From the NCBI RefSeq assembly GCF_042648405.1, contig NZ_JBHRXV010000006.1, positions 62,001-126,000 of the forward strand: a stretch of 64,000 nt of DNA. The letters run 5' to 3'. The notes beneath the pieces were generated by a model. It was not told the DNA's origin and ran no database searches. It saw nothing but the letters and a program-made list of their open reading frames with translations. This document shows positions 43,003-51,626 of the stretch, piece by piece. Positions within the stretch are counted from its first letter, which is position 1. The number at the start of each line of letters is the position of its first letter. Source of the stretch: Sphingoaurantiacus capsulatus. Its GTDB lineage: Bacteria; Pseudomonadota; Alphaproteobacteria; Sphingomonadales; Sphingomonadaceae. The position numbers and the translations under genes are program-made.

Positions 43003-44216
43003 GTGTCCGGCGATATCGAGCAAATTCGAAACCGCTTTCTGAACGAGATCAACGGCACCCGCGATCTCAATACTCTCGATTCCCTTCGGGTCGCCGCGCT
43101 CGGCAAGTCGGGCGCGGTCACCGAGCTGCTGAAGACGCTGGGGAAGATGACCCCCGAGGAGCGGCAGGTGCAGGGTCCGGCGCTCAACGGGCTGCGCGAA
43201 GACCTCGCCGCCGCCATCGCCACCCGCAAGACCGCGCTGGAGGATGCCGCGCTCGACACGCGCCTCGCCGCCGAGCGGCTGGATATGTCGCTGCCCGTCG
43301 GCACCGGCGCGCAAGGCAGCGTCCACCCGATCAGCCAGGTGATGGACGAACTCGCCGAGATCTTCGCCGACATGGGCTTCGCGGTGGCGACCGGTCCCGA
43401 GATCGAGGACGAGTGGCATAATTTCGACGCGCTCAACATCCCGGAGACGCACCCGGCGCGCGCGATGCACGACACCTTCTACTTCCCCTCTCCTCCCCCG
43501 ATGGGGGAGGGGGACCGCTCGCAGAGCGGTGGAGGGGACAGTGCCGCGCTGGGTGCCCCCTCCACCGCTTCGCGGTCCCCCTNGGTGCCCCCTCCACCGC
43601 TTCGCGGTCCCCCTCCCCCATCGGGGGAGGAAAAGGTGGCCGGATGCTGCTGCGCACCCACACCTCGCCGGTGCAGATCCGCACGATGCTGAGCGAAAAG
43701 CCGCCGATCCGCATCATCGCGCCAGGCCGCGTCTATCGTTCCGATTCGGACGCCACCCACACGCCGATGTTCCACCAGATCGAGGGGCTGGTGATCGACC
43801 GCGGCATCACGCTCGGCCACCTCAAATGGACGCTCGAGACCTTCCTCAAGGCCTTCTTCGAGCGCGACGACGTGCAGTTGCGCCTGCGTCCGAGCTACTT
43901 CCCCTTCACCGAGCCGTCGGCGGAGGTCGATGTCGGCTACCGCATCGAGAACGGCCAGCGCGCCATCGGCGGGTCGGACGGCTGGATGGAGGTGCTGGGC
44001 TCCGGCATGGTCCACCCGAAGGTCATCGCCGCCTGCGGCCTCGACCCCGACGAGTGGCAGGGTTTCGCCTTCGGCACCGGCGTCGACCGCCTCGCGATGC
44101 TGAAATACGGCATGGACGATCTGCGCGCCTTCTTCGACGGCGACCTGCGCTGGCTGCGCCACTACGGGTTCCGGGCGCTCGACGTGCCCACGCTGAGCGG
44201 GGGAGTCGGCGCATGA
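43003..44216 (+). CDS. pheS: Phenylalanyl-tRNA synthetase alpha subunit, carrying a palindromic insert and an assembly scar
   Basis: The GTG at 43003 with GGGGAA upstream is preferred over ATG 42964, which has no ribosome site. As printed, the frame breaks: the N-terminal part is in one frame up to the repeat, and the part from MLLRTHTSPVQIRTM (43644) is in another. The two flanks of the N at 43583 are identical 31-nt copies; removing one copy plus the N (32 nt) rejoins the frames exactly and gives 393 residues, where the family has about 355-365. The extra stretch (roughly residues 163-202, after DTFYFP) is encoded by a palindrome. Motif 2 (RVYRSDSDATHTPMFHQ) and motif 3 (GTGVDRLAMLKYG) are intact. 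With PheT it charges tRNA-Phe. The stop overlaps pheT (ATGA). Confidence 0.92.
43492..43630. repeat. Palindromic element inserted in-frame in pheS
   Basis: Outer arms 43492-43518 and 43604-43630 are perfect 27-nt inverted repeats, and an inner pair AGCGGTGGAGGGG / CCCCTCCACCGCT extends the stem to about 45 nt. After collapsing the 32-nt assembly scar the element is about 107 nt. It is open in the PheS frame and codes for a Pro/Gly/Ser-rich peptide. No other copy was seen in this window. Confidence 0.9.
43552..43614. other. Assembly scar: 31-nt duplication flanking one N
   Basis: 43552-43582 and 43584-43614 are identical, separated by N at 43583. It is typical of two contigs joined through an unrecognised overlap at a hairpin. 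Treating it as genuine would destroy an essential gene, so collapse is the likely true sequence; a longer unresolved repeat is also possible. Confidence 0.88.
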
Positions 44217-46582
44217 AGTTCACCCTGTCCTGGCTGAAGGATCATCTCGATACCGACGCCTCGCTGGACGTGATCGTCGAGGGGCTGACGCGCGTCGGCC
44301 TTGAGGTCGAGGGCGTCGACAATCCGGCGGCGAAGCTGGCGGCCTTCACGATTGCGCGCGTGCTGACCGCGGCGCCGCATCCGCAGGCCGACAAGCTGCA
44401 GGTGCTGACCGTCGACACCGGCAGCGGCGAGCCCGTGCAGGTGGTGTGCGGCGCGCCCAACGCGCGTGCGGGCCTGATCGGCGTGTTCGGCGCGCCGGGC
44501 GCCTATGTGCCGGGCATCGACGTGACCTTGAAGGTCGCCGCTATCCGCGGCGTCGAGAGCCGCGGCATGATGTGCTCCGAGCGCGAGCTGGAACTGTCCG
44601 ACGAGCATAACGGCATCATCGACCTGCCCGCCGACGCGCCGGTGGGCACGCCCTATGCGACGCTCGCCGGGCTCGACGATCCGGTGATCGAGGTGTCGGT
44701 GACGCCCAACCGGCAGGATTGCATGGGCGTCGCGGGCATCGCGCGCGATCTCGCCGCGCTGGGCCTCGGCAAGCTGAAGACGCGGCCGGTCGAACTGGTG
44801 GCGGGGACGTTCCCCTGCCCGACCGAGATCCGCACCGACGATCCCGAAGGCTGCCCCGCCTTCTTCGGCCGCGTCATCCGCGGCGTGTCGAACGGCGCGT
44901 CGCCGGCGTGGATGCAGCGCCGCCTGCGCGCCATCGGGCTGCGCCCGATTTCGGCGCTGGTCGACATCACCAACTATATCAGCTTCGACCGGGGCCGGCC
45001 GTTGCACGTCTATGATCTGGCCAAGCTGAACGGTGCGCTGGTCGCCCGCCGCGCGCGCGACGGCGAGACGGTCGATACGCTCAACGGCAAGACCTACACG
45101 CTCGATGCCAGCATGACGGTGATCGCCGACGATGCGGCCGTCCACGACATCGGCGGCATCATGGGCGGCGAGCATAGCTCGGTGACCGAGACGACGACCG
45201 ACGTGCTGCTCGAATGCGCCTATTTCGACCCGGCGCGCATCGGCGCCACCGGGCGCGCGCTCGGGCTCAACTCGGACGCGCGCGCCCGCTTCGAGCGCGG
45301 CGTCGACCCGGCCTTCCTCGAGGCCGGCACCGCGCTGGCGACGCAGATGATCCTTGATCTGTGCGGTGGCGAAGCCTCCGAGGTGGTCGAGGCCGGCAAG
45401 GCGCCGGTGCCCGACAAGAGCGTCAGCTACCGCCCGGCGCGCACCCTGGGTCTGGCCGGCGTCGAGATCGACGAGGCACGGCAGGCCGACATTCTCGCCA
45501 GCCTCGGTTTCCGTGTCGAGAAGGGCGCGGTCTGGCAGATCGGCGTCCCGAGCTGGCGCCGCGATGTCGATGGCGAGGCCGACATCGTCGAGGAGGTCGC
45601 GCGCATCCACGGCTTCGACCATGTGCCGTCGACCGCGCTGCCGCGCGCCGAGGGCGTCGCCAAGCCGACCGCGACCGCGGCGCAGATGATCGAGCGGCGC
45701 GTCCGTCGCACCATCGCGGCGCGCGGCGCCAACGAGGCCGTGACGTGGAGCTTCGTCGCGCCAGACGAGGCCGCACCCTTCGGTGGCGGCGCCTGGACGC
45801 TCGACAACCCGATCTCCGCCGACCTCGCCGTCATGCGCCCGTCGCTGCTGCCGGGACTGCTCGGCGCCGCCAAACGCAACCTCGATCGCGGCCAGTCGAG
45901 CCTGCGGCTGTTCGAGGTGGGGCGGCGCTATCTCGCCGACGGCGAGCGGCCGACGGTGGGCCTCGTGCTCGCCGGCGAGCGCACGGGTCGCGACTGGCGC
46001 ACCGGCAAGGCCGCGCCGTTCGACGCGTTCGACGCCAAGGCCGAAGTGCTGGCGGCGCTGGCCGCCGCCGGCGCGCCGGTCGAGCGGCTGCAGGTGATGG
46101 GCGATGTCAGCCCTTGGTATCATCCGGGCCGCTCGGCGCGGCTCTGCCTCGGCCCGAAGCAGGCGCTGGCGGAATTCGGCGAGCTGCACCCGCGCGTGGC
46201 GAAGCATTTCGACCTGCGCGGCGGCGCCATCGTCGCGGAAATCTTCCTCGACGCACTGCCGCCGGCGCGGGGTGCCGGTAAGCGCACGCGCGCGGCACAC
46301 CAGCCCAACCCGCTGCAGCCGGTGACTCGCGACTTCGCCTTCGTCGTCGAGGCCGGTGCCTCGGCCGACGCGCTGCTGCGCGCGGTGCGCGGCGCGGACA
46401 AGGCGGCGGTCATCGACGCAGCGTTGTTCGACATCTTCGAGATGGGCGACGGCCGCAAATCGCTCGCGGTGTCGGCGGTCCTGCAGCCGGTGGAGCGCAG
46501 CTTCACCGACGAGGAGCTGGAAGCGCTGTCAGCGAAGATCGTCGCGGCGGCGGGCAAAGTCGGCGCGACTCTCAGAGCATAG
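44213..46582 (+). CDS. pheT: Phenylalanyl-tRNA synthetase beta subunit
   Basis: A full-length 789-residue protein: N-terminal MKFTLSWLKDHL, the EMAP/tRNA-binding domain (AAPHPQADKLQVLTVD, QVVCGAPNAR), the B3/B4 editing domain (YDLAKLNGALVARRA, GGIMGGEHSSVTE), B5, and a C-terminal ferredoxin-fold anticodon-binding domain (QPVTRDFAFVVEAGAS). It pairs with PheS as alpha2beta2 and hydrolyses Tyr-tRNA-Phe. ATG overlaps the pheS stop. Confidence 0.98.
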   Translation: MKFTLSWLKDHLDTDASLDVIVEGLTRVGLEVEGVDNPAAKLAAFTIARVLTAAPHPQADKLQVLTVDTGSGEPVQVVCGAPNARAGLIGVFGAPGAYVPGIDVTLKVAAIRGVESRGMMCSERELELSDEHNGIIDLPADAPVGTPYATLAGLDDPVIEVSVTPNRQDCMGVAGIARDLAALGLGKLKTRPVELVAGTFPCPTEIRTDDPEGCPAFFGRVIRGVSNGASPAWMQRRLRAIGLRPISALVDITNYISFDRGRPLHVYDLAKLNGALVARRARDGETVDTLNGKTYTLDASMTVIADDAAVHDIGGIMGGEHSSVTETTTDVLLECAYFDPARIGATGRALGLNSDARARFERGVDPAFLEAGTALATQMILDLCGGEASEVVEAGKAPVPDKSVSYRPARTLGLAGVEIDEARQADILASLGFRVEKGAVWQIGVPSWRRDVDGEADIVEEVARIHGFDHVPSTALPRAEGVAKPTATAAQMIERRVRRTIAARGANEAVTWSFVAPDEAAPFGGGAWTLDNPISADLAVMRPSLLPGLLGAAKRNLDRGQSSLRLFEVGRRYLADGERPTVGLVLAGERTGRDWRTGKAAPFDAFDAKAEVLAALAAAGAPVERLQVMGDVSPWYHPGRSARLCLGPKQALAEFGELHPRVAKHFDLRGGAIVAEIFLDALPPARGAGKRTRAAHQPNPLQPVTRDFAFVVEAGASADALLRAVRGADKAAVIDAALFDIFEMGDGRKSLAVSAVLQPVERSFTDEELEALSAKIVAAAGKVGATLRA

Positions 46583-46663
46583 GGCTCGGTTCGTCGATGT
46601 TCAGAGGGTGTTCGTCGCGCCTCCCCTAGGCGGGGCTGCGCGGATGGCGTTTCACTATGTCGC

Positions 46664-46798
46664 ATGGAACGTCATCGCACCGGCATACGCAGGATGGTCG
46701 AGCTGCTCGCCATTCTCGTACTCGCGCTCGCTGTGGCGGTCCCGATTGCCGACCGCCTGCATCCGTCGGAGCCGCCTTTGGCAGCGCCTGCCGACTAG
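46664..46798 (+). CDS. Possible small single-pass membrane protein
   Basis: 44 residues from ATG 46664 (or 34 from ATG 46694): basic start MERHRTGIRR, one membrane segment (LLAILVLALAVAVPIA) and a Pro/Ala tail. It obeys the positive-inside rule, but there is no clear ribosome site and no family I recognise. It fills part of the 276-bp gap between pheT and the PLP enzyme gene; nothing else is visible there apart from a short hairpin (46818-46836). Confidence 0.3.
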   Translation: MERHRTGIRRMVELLAILVLALAVAVPIADRLHPSEPPLAAPAD

Positions 46799-46858
46799 GT
46801 TAAAGGATCGGCCATTGCGGGCGCGTCAGACGCCCGGCCCCTGACCTGAAAGTATTCC

Positions 46859-48175
46859 ATGTCCGCCGACAAGACCGAGAACGAGCTGGCCGGCGCGCCG
46901 GCGCGTCGCATGAAGCATCAGTCCACCGAGATCGGCGGGCGCAGGCTGCACCCATCGACGATGATGATGGGCTATGGCTATGACCCGGCGCTGTCGGAAG
47001 GCGCGCTGAAGCCGCCGATCTTCCTGACCTCGACTTTCGTGTTCGAGAGCGCGGCGCACGGCAAGCGCTTCTTCGAGGGCATCACCGGCGTGCGCCCGGG
47101 CGGTGCCGAGGGCCTCGTCTATTCGCGCTTCAACGGCCCCGACCAGGAAATCCTCGAGGATCGGCTGGCGCTGTGGGAAGACGTCGAGGACGCGCTGGTG
47201 TTTTCGAGCGGCATGTCGGCGATCGCCACCGTGTTCCTCGCGCTGCTGCAGCCGGGTGACGTCGTCGTCCATTCGGCGCCGCTCTATGCCGCGACCGAGA
47301 CGTTGATCGGCCGCATCCTCGGCAAGTTCGGCATCACCTGGCTCGACTTCCCCGCCGGCGCGACGCAGGCGGAAATCGAGGAGGTGATGAAGGCGGCGAA
47401 GGCCAAGGGTCGCGTCGGCGCCATCTACCTCGAAAGCCCGGCCAACCCGACCAACGCGCTGGTCGACGTCGAAGCGGTGCATGCCGCGCGCGCCGCGGTG
47501 CTCGGCGACGGCGATCACCTGCCGCAGATCATCATCGACAACACCTTCCTCGGCCCGCTGTGGGCGCAGCCGGGCAAGCAGGGCGCCGACCTCGTGCTCT
47601 ATTCGCTGACCAAGTACGTCGGCGGGCACAGCGACCTCGTGGCGGGCGGCGTGACGGGCAGCAAGGCGTCGATCCTGCCGATCCGCATGATGCGCAACAC
47701 CATCGGCACCATCACCGACCCGCACACCGCCTGGATGCTGCTGCGATCACTGGAGACGCTGGAATTGCGCATGAGCCGCGCGGGCGAGAACGCCAAGGCG
47801 GTCTGCGACTATCTGCGCAATCATCCGAAGGTGGAGACGGTCGGCTATCTCGGCTTCCTCGAGCCCGGCTCGCGGCAGGCGGACATCTACAACCGCCACT
47901 GCTCGGGCGCCGGCTCGACCTTCTCGCTGTATGTGAAGGGCGGCGAGGCGGAGGCGTTCCGGCTGCTCGACAATCTGAAGCTCATCAAGCTGGCGGTCAG
48001 CCTCGGCGGCACCGAGAGCCTCGCGTCGCACCCGGCGGGCATGACGCACCTGTCGGTGCCGCAGAAGCGCAAGGACGAACTCGGGATCGGCGACAATCTC
48101 GTCCGCGTCTCGATCGGCGTCGAGCATCCCGACGACCTGATCGCCGACTTCGAGCAGGCGCTGGCGGCGGTCTAA
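46859..48175 (+). CDS. Cystathionine gamma-synthase family PLP enzyme
   Basis: A 438-residue Cys/Met-metabolism PLP enzyme: YSRFNGPDQEILEDRLA, FSSGMSAIATV, ESPANPTNALVDV, DNTFLGPLWAQPG, and the PLP lysine in YSLTKYVGGHSDLVAGG. Length and the N-terminal extension resemble the methionine gamma-lyase-like subgroup, but reaction specificity (synthase, lyase or O-acetylhomoserine sulfhydrylase) cannot be decided from motifs. No riboswitch that I recognise precedes it. The TAA stop overlaps the stop of the convergent peptidase gene. Confidence 0.9.
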   Translation: MSADKTENELAGAPARRMKHQSTEIGGRRLHPSTMMMGYGYDPALSEGALKPPIFLTSTFVFESAAHGKRFFEGITGVRPGGAEGLVYSRFNGPDQEILEDRLALWEDVEDALVFSSGMSAIATVFLALLQPGDVVVHSAPLYAATETLIGRILGKFGITWLDFPAGATQAEIEEVMKAAKAKGRVGAIYLESPANPTNALVDVEAVHAARAAVLGDGDHLPQIIIDNTFLGPLWAQPGKQGADLVLYSLTKYVGGHSDLVAGGVTGSKASILPIRMMRNTIGTITDPHTAWMLLRSLETLELRMSRAGENAKAVCDYLRNHPKVETVGYLGFLEPGSRQADIYNRHCSGAGSTFSLYVKGGEAEAFRLLDNLKLIKLAVSLGGTESLASHPAGMTHLSVPQKRKDELGIGDNLVRVSIGVEHPDDLIADFEQALAAV

Positions 48176-49164
48176 CCCGCCGCGCGCTTCAGCGCTTCCT
48201 CCAGCGCCTTGTCGGCGGGAACGGCGACGTCGGGGGTGACCCCGGTCGCCTCCCAGCCCTTGCCGGTCGCCGGGTCGAAGGTCCGGCCGACCGGCACGAA
48301 GGCCGAATAGCCGCCGCCCAAGTCCGCGAAGCTGCCGTAGTGGCCGGCGCCGCGCGTCGTCTCGCCGATCAAGGTGGCGCGGCGGGTGCGCTTTAGCGCC
48401 AGCGCGAGATGCTCGGCGGCCGAGGCGGTGCGCTTCGAGGTCAGGTAGAACACGCGCGCGGTGCGCAGCGGCGTCGCCTTGCCCGGCACCACATGATGCT
48501 CGCGGCGAACGATGGTCGGCGGCGCGGCGACCGCGCGTAGCATCGGGCCGGTGGCGGTCGGCGCGCGGCCGGCGGCAGCGACGGCGGCGCGCGTGTCCAT
48601 CTGAACGAGCGGCGTCGGGCGCGCGTAGAGATAGGGCAGCATCACGTTCATTTCCTGCAGGCCCCCGCCGCGGTGCGGGCGCGCGTCGATGATCAGCGTG
48701 CGCGCGGTGGCGTGGGTCTCCATGAAATGGCGGACGCGGTCGACGTTGGCCGGGTCGCCGGGGAACATGTTGAAGCGGATGTAGGCGACGCCGTCGGCGA
48801 TCCAGCGGGCGTCCTCGACGCCGCGGGGCGCGGCGCCGGCGGCGGTCGGCGAGCGCGGCGCGAGCAGCGACTGGCCCGGCGGCGCGACGCGAAGGTGGCC
48901 CTCCTTATACTCGGCCTGGAGGTCGGCGGTCAGCCGTTCGGCAAAGGCCTTGGGATCGGCGATGTCGTCATAGGCGCCGGCGGCGAGCTTCTTGCGGAGC
49001 AGCGCGGCGTAGCGGTCGCCGATGTCGGGGAAGACGAAATCCTCGTGCAGCCGCTCGGCGAGCGTCTCGACGACGGCGCGGCGTTCAGCAGCGGGTATGG
49101 GCGCCTGCGCCGCAACAACCGCGGCGACTCCCAAGGATAGGACAGCGAAAGAGATAGTACGCAT
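48172..49164 (-). CDS. Secreted S41 family peptidase
   Basis: 330 residues with a signal peptide (MRTISFAVLSLGVAAVVAA). An N-terminal helical domain (AVVETLAERLHEDFVFPD) is followed by the tail-specific protease core: RTLIIDARPHRGG, then FYLTSKRTASAAEHLA with the likely catalytic Ser, and the LIGETTRGAGHYG strand. No PDZ domain is seen, unlike the CtpA encoded further on. It belongs to the interphotoreceptor retinol-binding protein-like S41 group. Substrate unknown. Confidence 0.85.
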   Translation of the reverse strand: MRTISFAVLSLGVAAVVAAQAPIPAAERRAVVETLAERLHEDFVFPDIGDRYAALLRKKLAAGAYDDIADPKAFAERLTADLQAEYKEGHLRVAPPGQSLLAPRSPTAAGAAPRGVEDARWIADGVAYIRFNMFPGDPANVDRVRHFMETHATARTLIIDARPHRGGGLQEMNVMLPYLYARPTPLVQMDTRAAVAAAGRAPTATGPMLRAVAAPPTIVRREHHVVPGKATPLRTARVFYLTSKRTASAAEHLALALKRTRRATLIGETTRGAGHYGSFADLGGGYSAFVPVGRTFDPATGKGWEATGVTPDVAVPADKALEEALKRAAG

Positions 49165-49228
49165 CGGACCTCCGTTTGCGCGCTTCTACGGCGGGCAGCC
49201 GGGCGGTCCCATGTGGTTGGTCGAAAGA

Positions 49229-50146
49229 TCAGGCGTAGTGAGCGAGTTTCAGCCCCGGGCGGTCCCACCGGCACTTCGCCAGCTTGCCGGTCGTCGACAG
49301 GCAGACCCAGGCGTCCTGCAGATCGGCGCCGCCGAATGCGATGTTGGTGGTGAGAAGGTCGGGGAAGCCGACGATGTCGTAGGCGCCCGTCGTGGGGTTC
49401 ACCTGCGCGATGCCCGGCGCCTCGACGAGCGTCGCGACGCAGACGGTGCCGTCGGCGGCGACGGCGAGGCTGTCGAGCAGGACGCGGCCGGGGAAGCTGG
49501 TGACGACGCGGCCGGGCAGCGCCGGCAGCGGCGACGGGGCCACCTCGCCCTCACTAATGATGTCGAAGGCGAGCAGCAGCCGCTCGTTGGTGAGCGCGGT
49601 GTAGACGGTGCGACCATCGGGCGAGAGGCCGACGCCGTTCATGTTGGGGCCGGAGACGGCGCAGCGGATGCTGGAGCCATCGGGCTTGGCGTAGAACAGC
49701 CCGCCCGCCTCATGCGCATGGTTGCGATGCTTGCCGAGGTCGGTGAACCAGAAGCCGCCCTTGTCATCGAACACGATGTCGTTGGGGCCGGACAGGCGGA
49801 CGCCGTCGCACTTGTCGTACAGCCGCTCAACCTTGCCGGTGGCAAGGTCGATGCGCTCGATGCGCCCCGTCGTGTAGTCATCGCCGGCGCCGCCGGGGAT
49901 GAGCATGCCCTGCTCCTGCCCCGACCAGGAAAAGCCGCCGTTGTTGCAGACGTAGAGCGCGCCGTCGGGGCCGATGGCGAGGCCGTTGGGGCCGCCGCCG
50001 GGCTCGGCGACGGTCTCCTTGCGCCCGTCGGGATGGGCACGGGTGATGCGGCCCGCGGCGATCTCGACGACGATCACCGACCCGTCGAGCATCCACACCG
50101 GGCCTTCCGGAAACGCGAGCCCTTCCGCGACGATCTCGAAATCCAT
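49229..50146 (-). CDS. SMP-30/gluconolactonase-like beta-propeller hydrolase
   Basis: 305 residues, six-bladed propeller. The metal ligands of the family are seen: Glu in GLAFPEGPVW, Asn in GPNDIVFDDKGGFWFTD, Asn in MNGVGLSPDGRTVY and Asp in LLDSLAVAADGTV. Lactonase activity (gluconolactone or similar sugar lactones) is the usual role, with a divalent metal. GGGGAGGA sits before the ATG. No signal peptide, so cytoplasmic. Confidence 0.9.
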   Translation of the reverse strand: MDFEIVAEGLAFPEGPVWMLDGSVIVVEIAAGRITRAHPDGRKETVAEPGGGPNGLAIGPDGALYVCNNGGFSWSGQEQGMLIPGGAGDDYTTGRIERIDLATGKVERLYDKCDGVRLSGPNDIVFDDKGGFWFTDLGKHRNHAHEAGGLFYAKPDGSSIRCAVSGPNMNGVGLSPDGRTVYTALTNERLLLAFDIISEGEVAPSPLPALPGRVVTSFPGRVLLDSLAVAADGTVCVATLVEAPGIAQVNPTTGAYDIVGFPDLLTTNIAFGGADLQDAWVCLSTTGKLAKCRWDRPGLKLAHYA

Positions 50147-50274
50147 GCCATCCTCCCCAGGAATCTGCTGGGTCGCAAGGTGCGGCGACACCCGGCTGAT
50201 CGCAAGGGGACTGGCCATCACCCTCCCCTTTGCATTAGCCTGCGGGTTCACGATCCGTTCGCAAAGGATAAGGC

Positions 50275-51624
50275 GTGCTTGAGGGGCTGTTGTTCGTCGC
50301 CGGGTTCATCATCGCGCTGGCCGTCGGCTGGGCGGTGTGGGGGCGTGCCGCGGGCCGATTGGGCGCGGCAGAGGCGCGCGCGGAGCGGCTCGCCCCACTT
50401 GAAGAAGAAAACGAAAAGCTGCGCAGCAAGGCCGATGAACTTACCGACCTGAAGGCGCGCTCGGAGGAGCGTGACCGCGCATTTGAAGAGCAGCGGTCGC
50501 AACTCGTCAAAACCGGCGACGATCTTCGGCAGCAGTTCGAGCAGCTTGCCGGCGAGACGCTGCGCAAGAGCCAGCAGCAGTTCATCGATCTCGCCAACCA
50601 GAATTTCGAGACGCATCGCGCCAAGGCGGATGCGGGGCTCGAGAAAAGCACCAAGGACATCGCGGAGCTGATCGGGCCGATGCGCGATACGCTCGGCAAA
50701 TATGAGACCCGCCTTCAGGAGGTCGAACTCGCGCGCACCGAAAGCTACGGCAAGCTCGTGCAGCTTCTGGATCAGGTGTCCAAAGGGCAGGAGCGCGTCA
50801 GCGGCGAAACCATGCGCCTCGCGACGGCCCTGCGCTCCTCCGGCAAGGCTGCAGGTCGTTGGGGTGAAGAGCAGTGCCGTAACGTGCTGGAGTTGGCCGG
50901 GCTCGTGGACGGTGTCGACTTCACCGCCCAGACATCGGTCGATGGTGAGAGCGGCCGTCAGCGGCCGGATTTCACGCTCTCGCTACCAGGTGATCGCAAG
51001 CTGGTCATCGACGTTAAATGCTCGGTGGACGCATTCGTGTCGGCGGCGGAATCGGACAATGAGGAGGAACGCGCGCGCCACCTGAAAGCGCATGCGGCGG
51101 CCGTGCGGAGCCATGCCAACGGCCTCGCCAGCAAGGCTTACGAAAAGTCCGTCGATGGGGCTGTCGACTTTGTCGTCCTTTTCGTTCCCGGCGAGAATTT
51201 CCTCGCCGCAGCGATCGAGCAGGATCGCACGCTGATGAACGATTTCATGGCGAAGCGCCTCGTTCTAGCGGGGCCGATCAACCTGATCGCCGTCGCGCGC
51301 ACCGTTGCTGCCATGCGCGATCAGGCGCGGCTGGCGAAACAGGCGGCCGAAATCGCCAAGCTCGGCCGCGACCTTTACGATTCGCTGCGGATCATGGGGG
51401 GCAACATCCTGAACGTTCAGCGCGCGCTCGAAGGCGCGGTGACCCACTTCAACAAGTTCGTGACGCAGTTCGATTCGCGCGTGATGCTCCGGGCCGGACG
51501 CTTCGAGCAACTCGGTGCGACCACCGGGCTGGACACGCTTCCCGATCTGAAAGCGGTCGAGCAGTTGCCAACCGCCCCCGTATCGGCGGCGCTCATTACA
51601 TCGACGAGTGAAGCCGCCGAGTAG
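50275..51624 (+). CDS. rmuC: DNA recombination protein RmuC
   Basis: 449 residues from GTG (AAGGATAAGG upstream). An N-terminal membrane anchor (LLFVAGFIIALAVGWAVW) leads into a long coiled coil (about 35-175), then the nuclease-like domain with GRWGEEQCRNVLELAGL and RPDFTLSLPGDRKLVIDVKC (PD-(D/E)XK core). RmuC limits inversions between short inverted repeats in E. coli, which is of interest in a genome rich in palindromes. GC of the coding part is lower than its surroundings (33 of 60 at 50401-50460). Confidence 0.95.
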   Translation: MLEGLLFVAGFIIALAVGWAVWGRAAGRLGAAEARAERLAPLEEENEKLRSKADELTDLKARSEERDRAFEEQRSQLVKTGDDLRQQFEQLAGETLRKSQQQFIDLANQNFETHRAKADAGLEKSTKDIAELIGPMRDTLGKYETRLQEVELARTESYGKLVQLLDQVSKGQERVSGETMRLATALRSSGKAAGRWGEEQCRNVLELAGLVDGVDFTAQTSVDGESGRQRPDFTLSLPGDRKLVIDVKCSVDAFVSAAESDNEEERARHLKAHAAAVRSHANGLASKAYEKSVDGAVDFVVLFVPGENFLAAAIEQDRTLMNDFMAKRLVLAGPINLIAVARTVAAMRDQARLAKQAAEIAKLGRDLYDSLRIMGGNILNVQRALEGAVTHFNKFVTQFDSRVMLRAGRFEQLGATTGLDTLPDLKAVEQLPTAPVSAALITSTSEAAE

Positions 51625-51626
51625 CT

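Noticed and set aside
43529..44212. pheT extended upstream through the pheS region
   Set aside because: The extension is an out-of-frame reading of pheS created by the assembly scar; true PheT begins MKFTLSWLKDHL at 44213.
43003..44216. pheS as a true pseudogene
   Set aside because: Both halves are well conserved, the gene is essential, and collapsing the duplicated 31-mer plus N restores the frame exactly.
44162..46300. 712-codon open frame antisense to pheT
   Set aside because: Fully overlaps the well-conserved PheT and has no recognisable motif; a composition artefact.
46801..46858. Possible SAM riboswitch before the Met/Cys PLP enzyme
   Set aside because: Only a 6-bp hairpin (46818-46836) is seen; the pseudoknot and conserved loops of SAM-II or related classes could not be matched.
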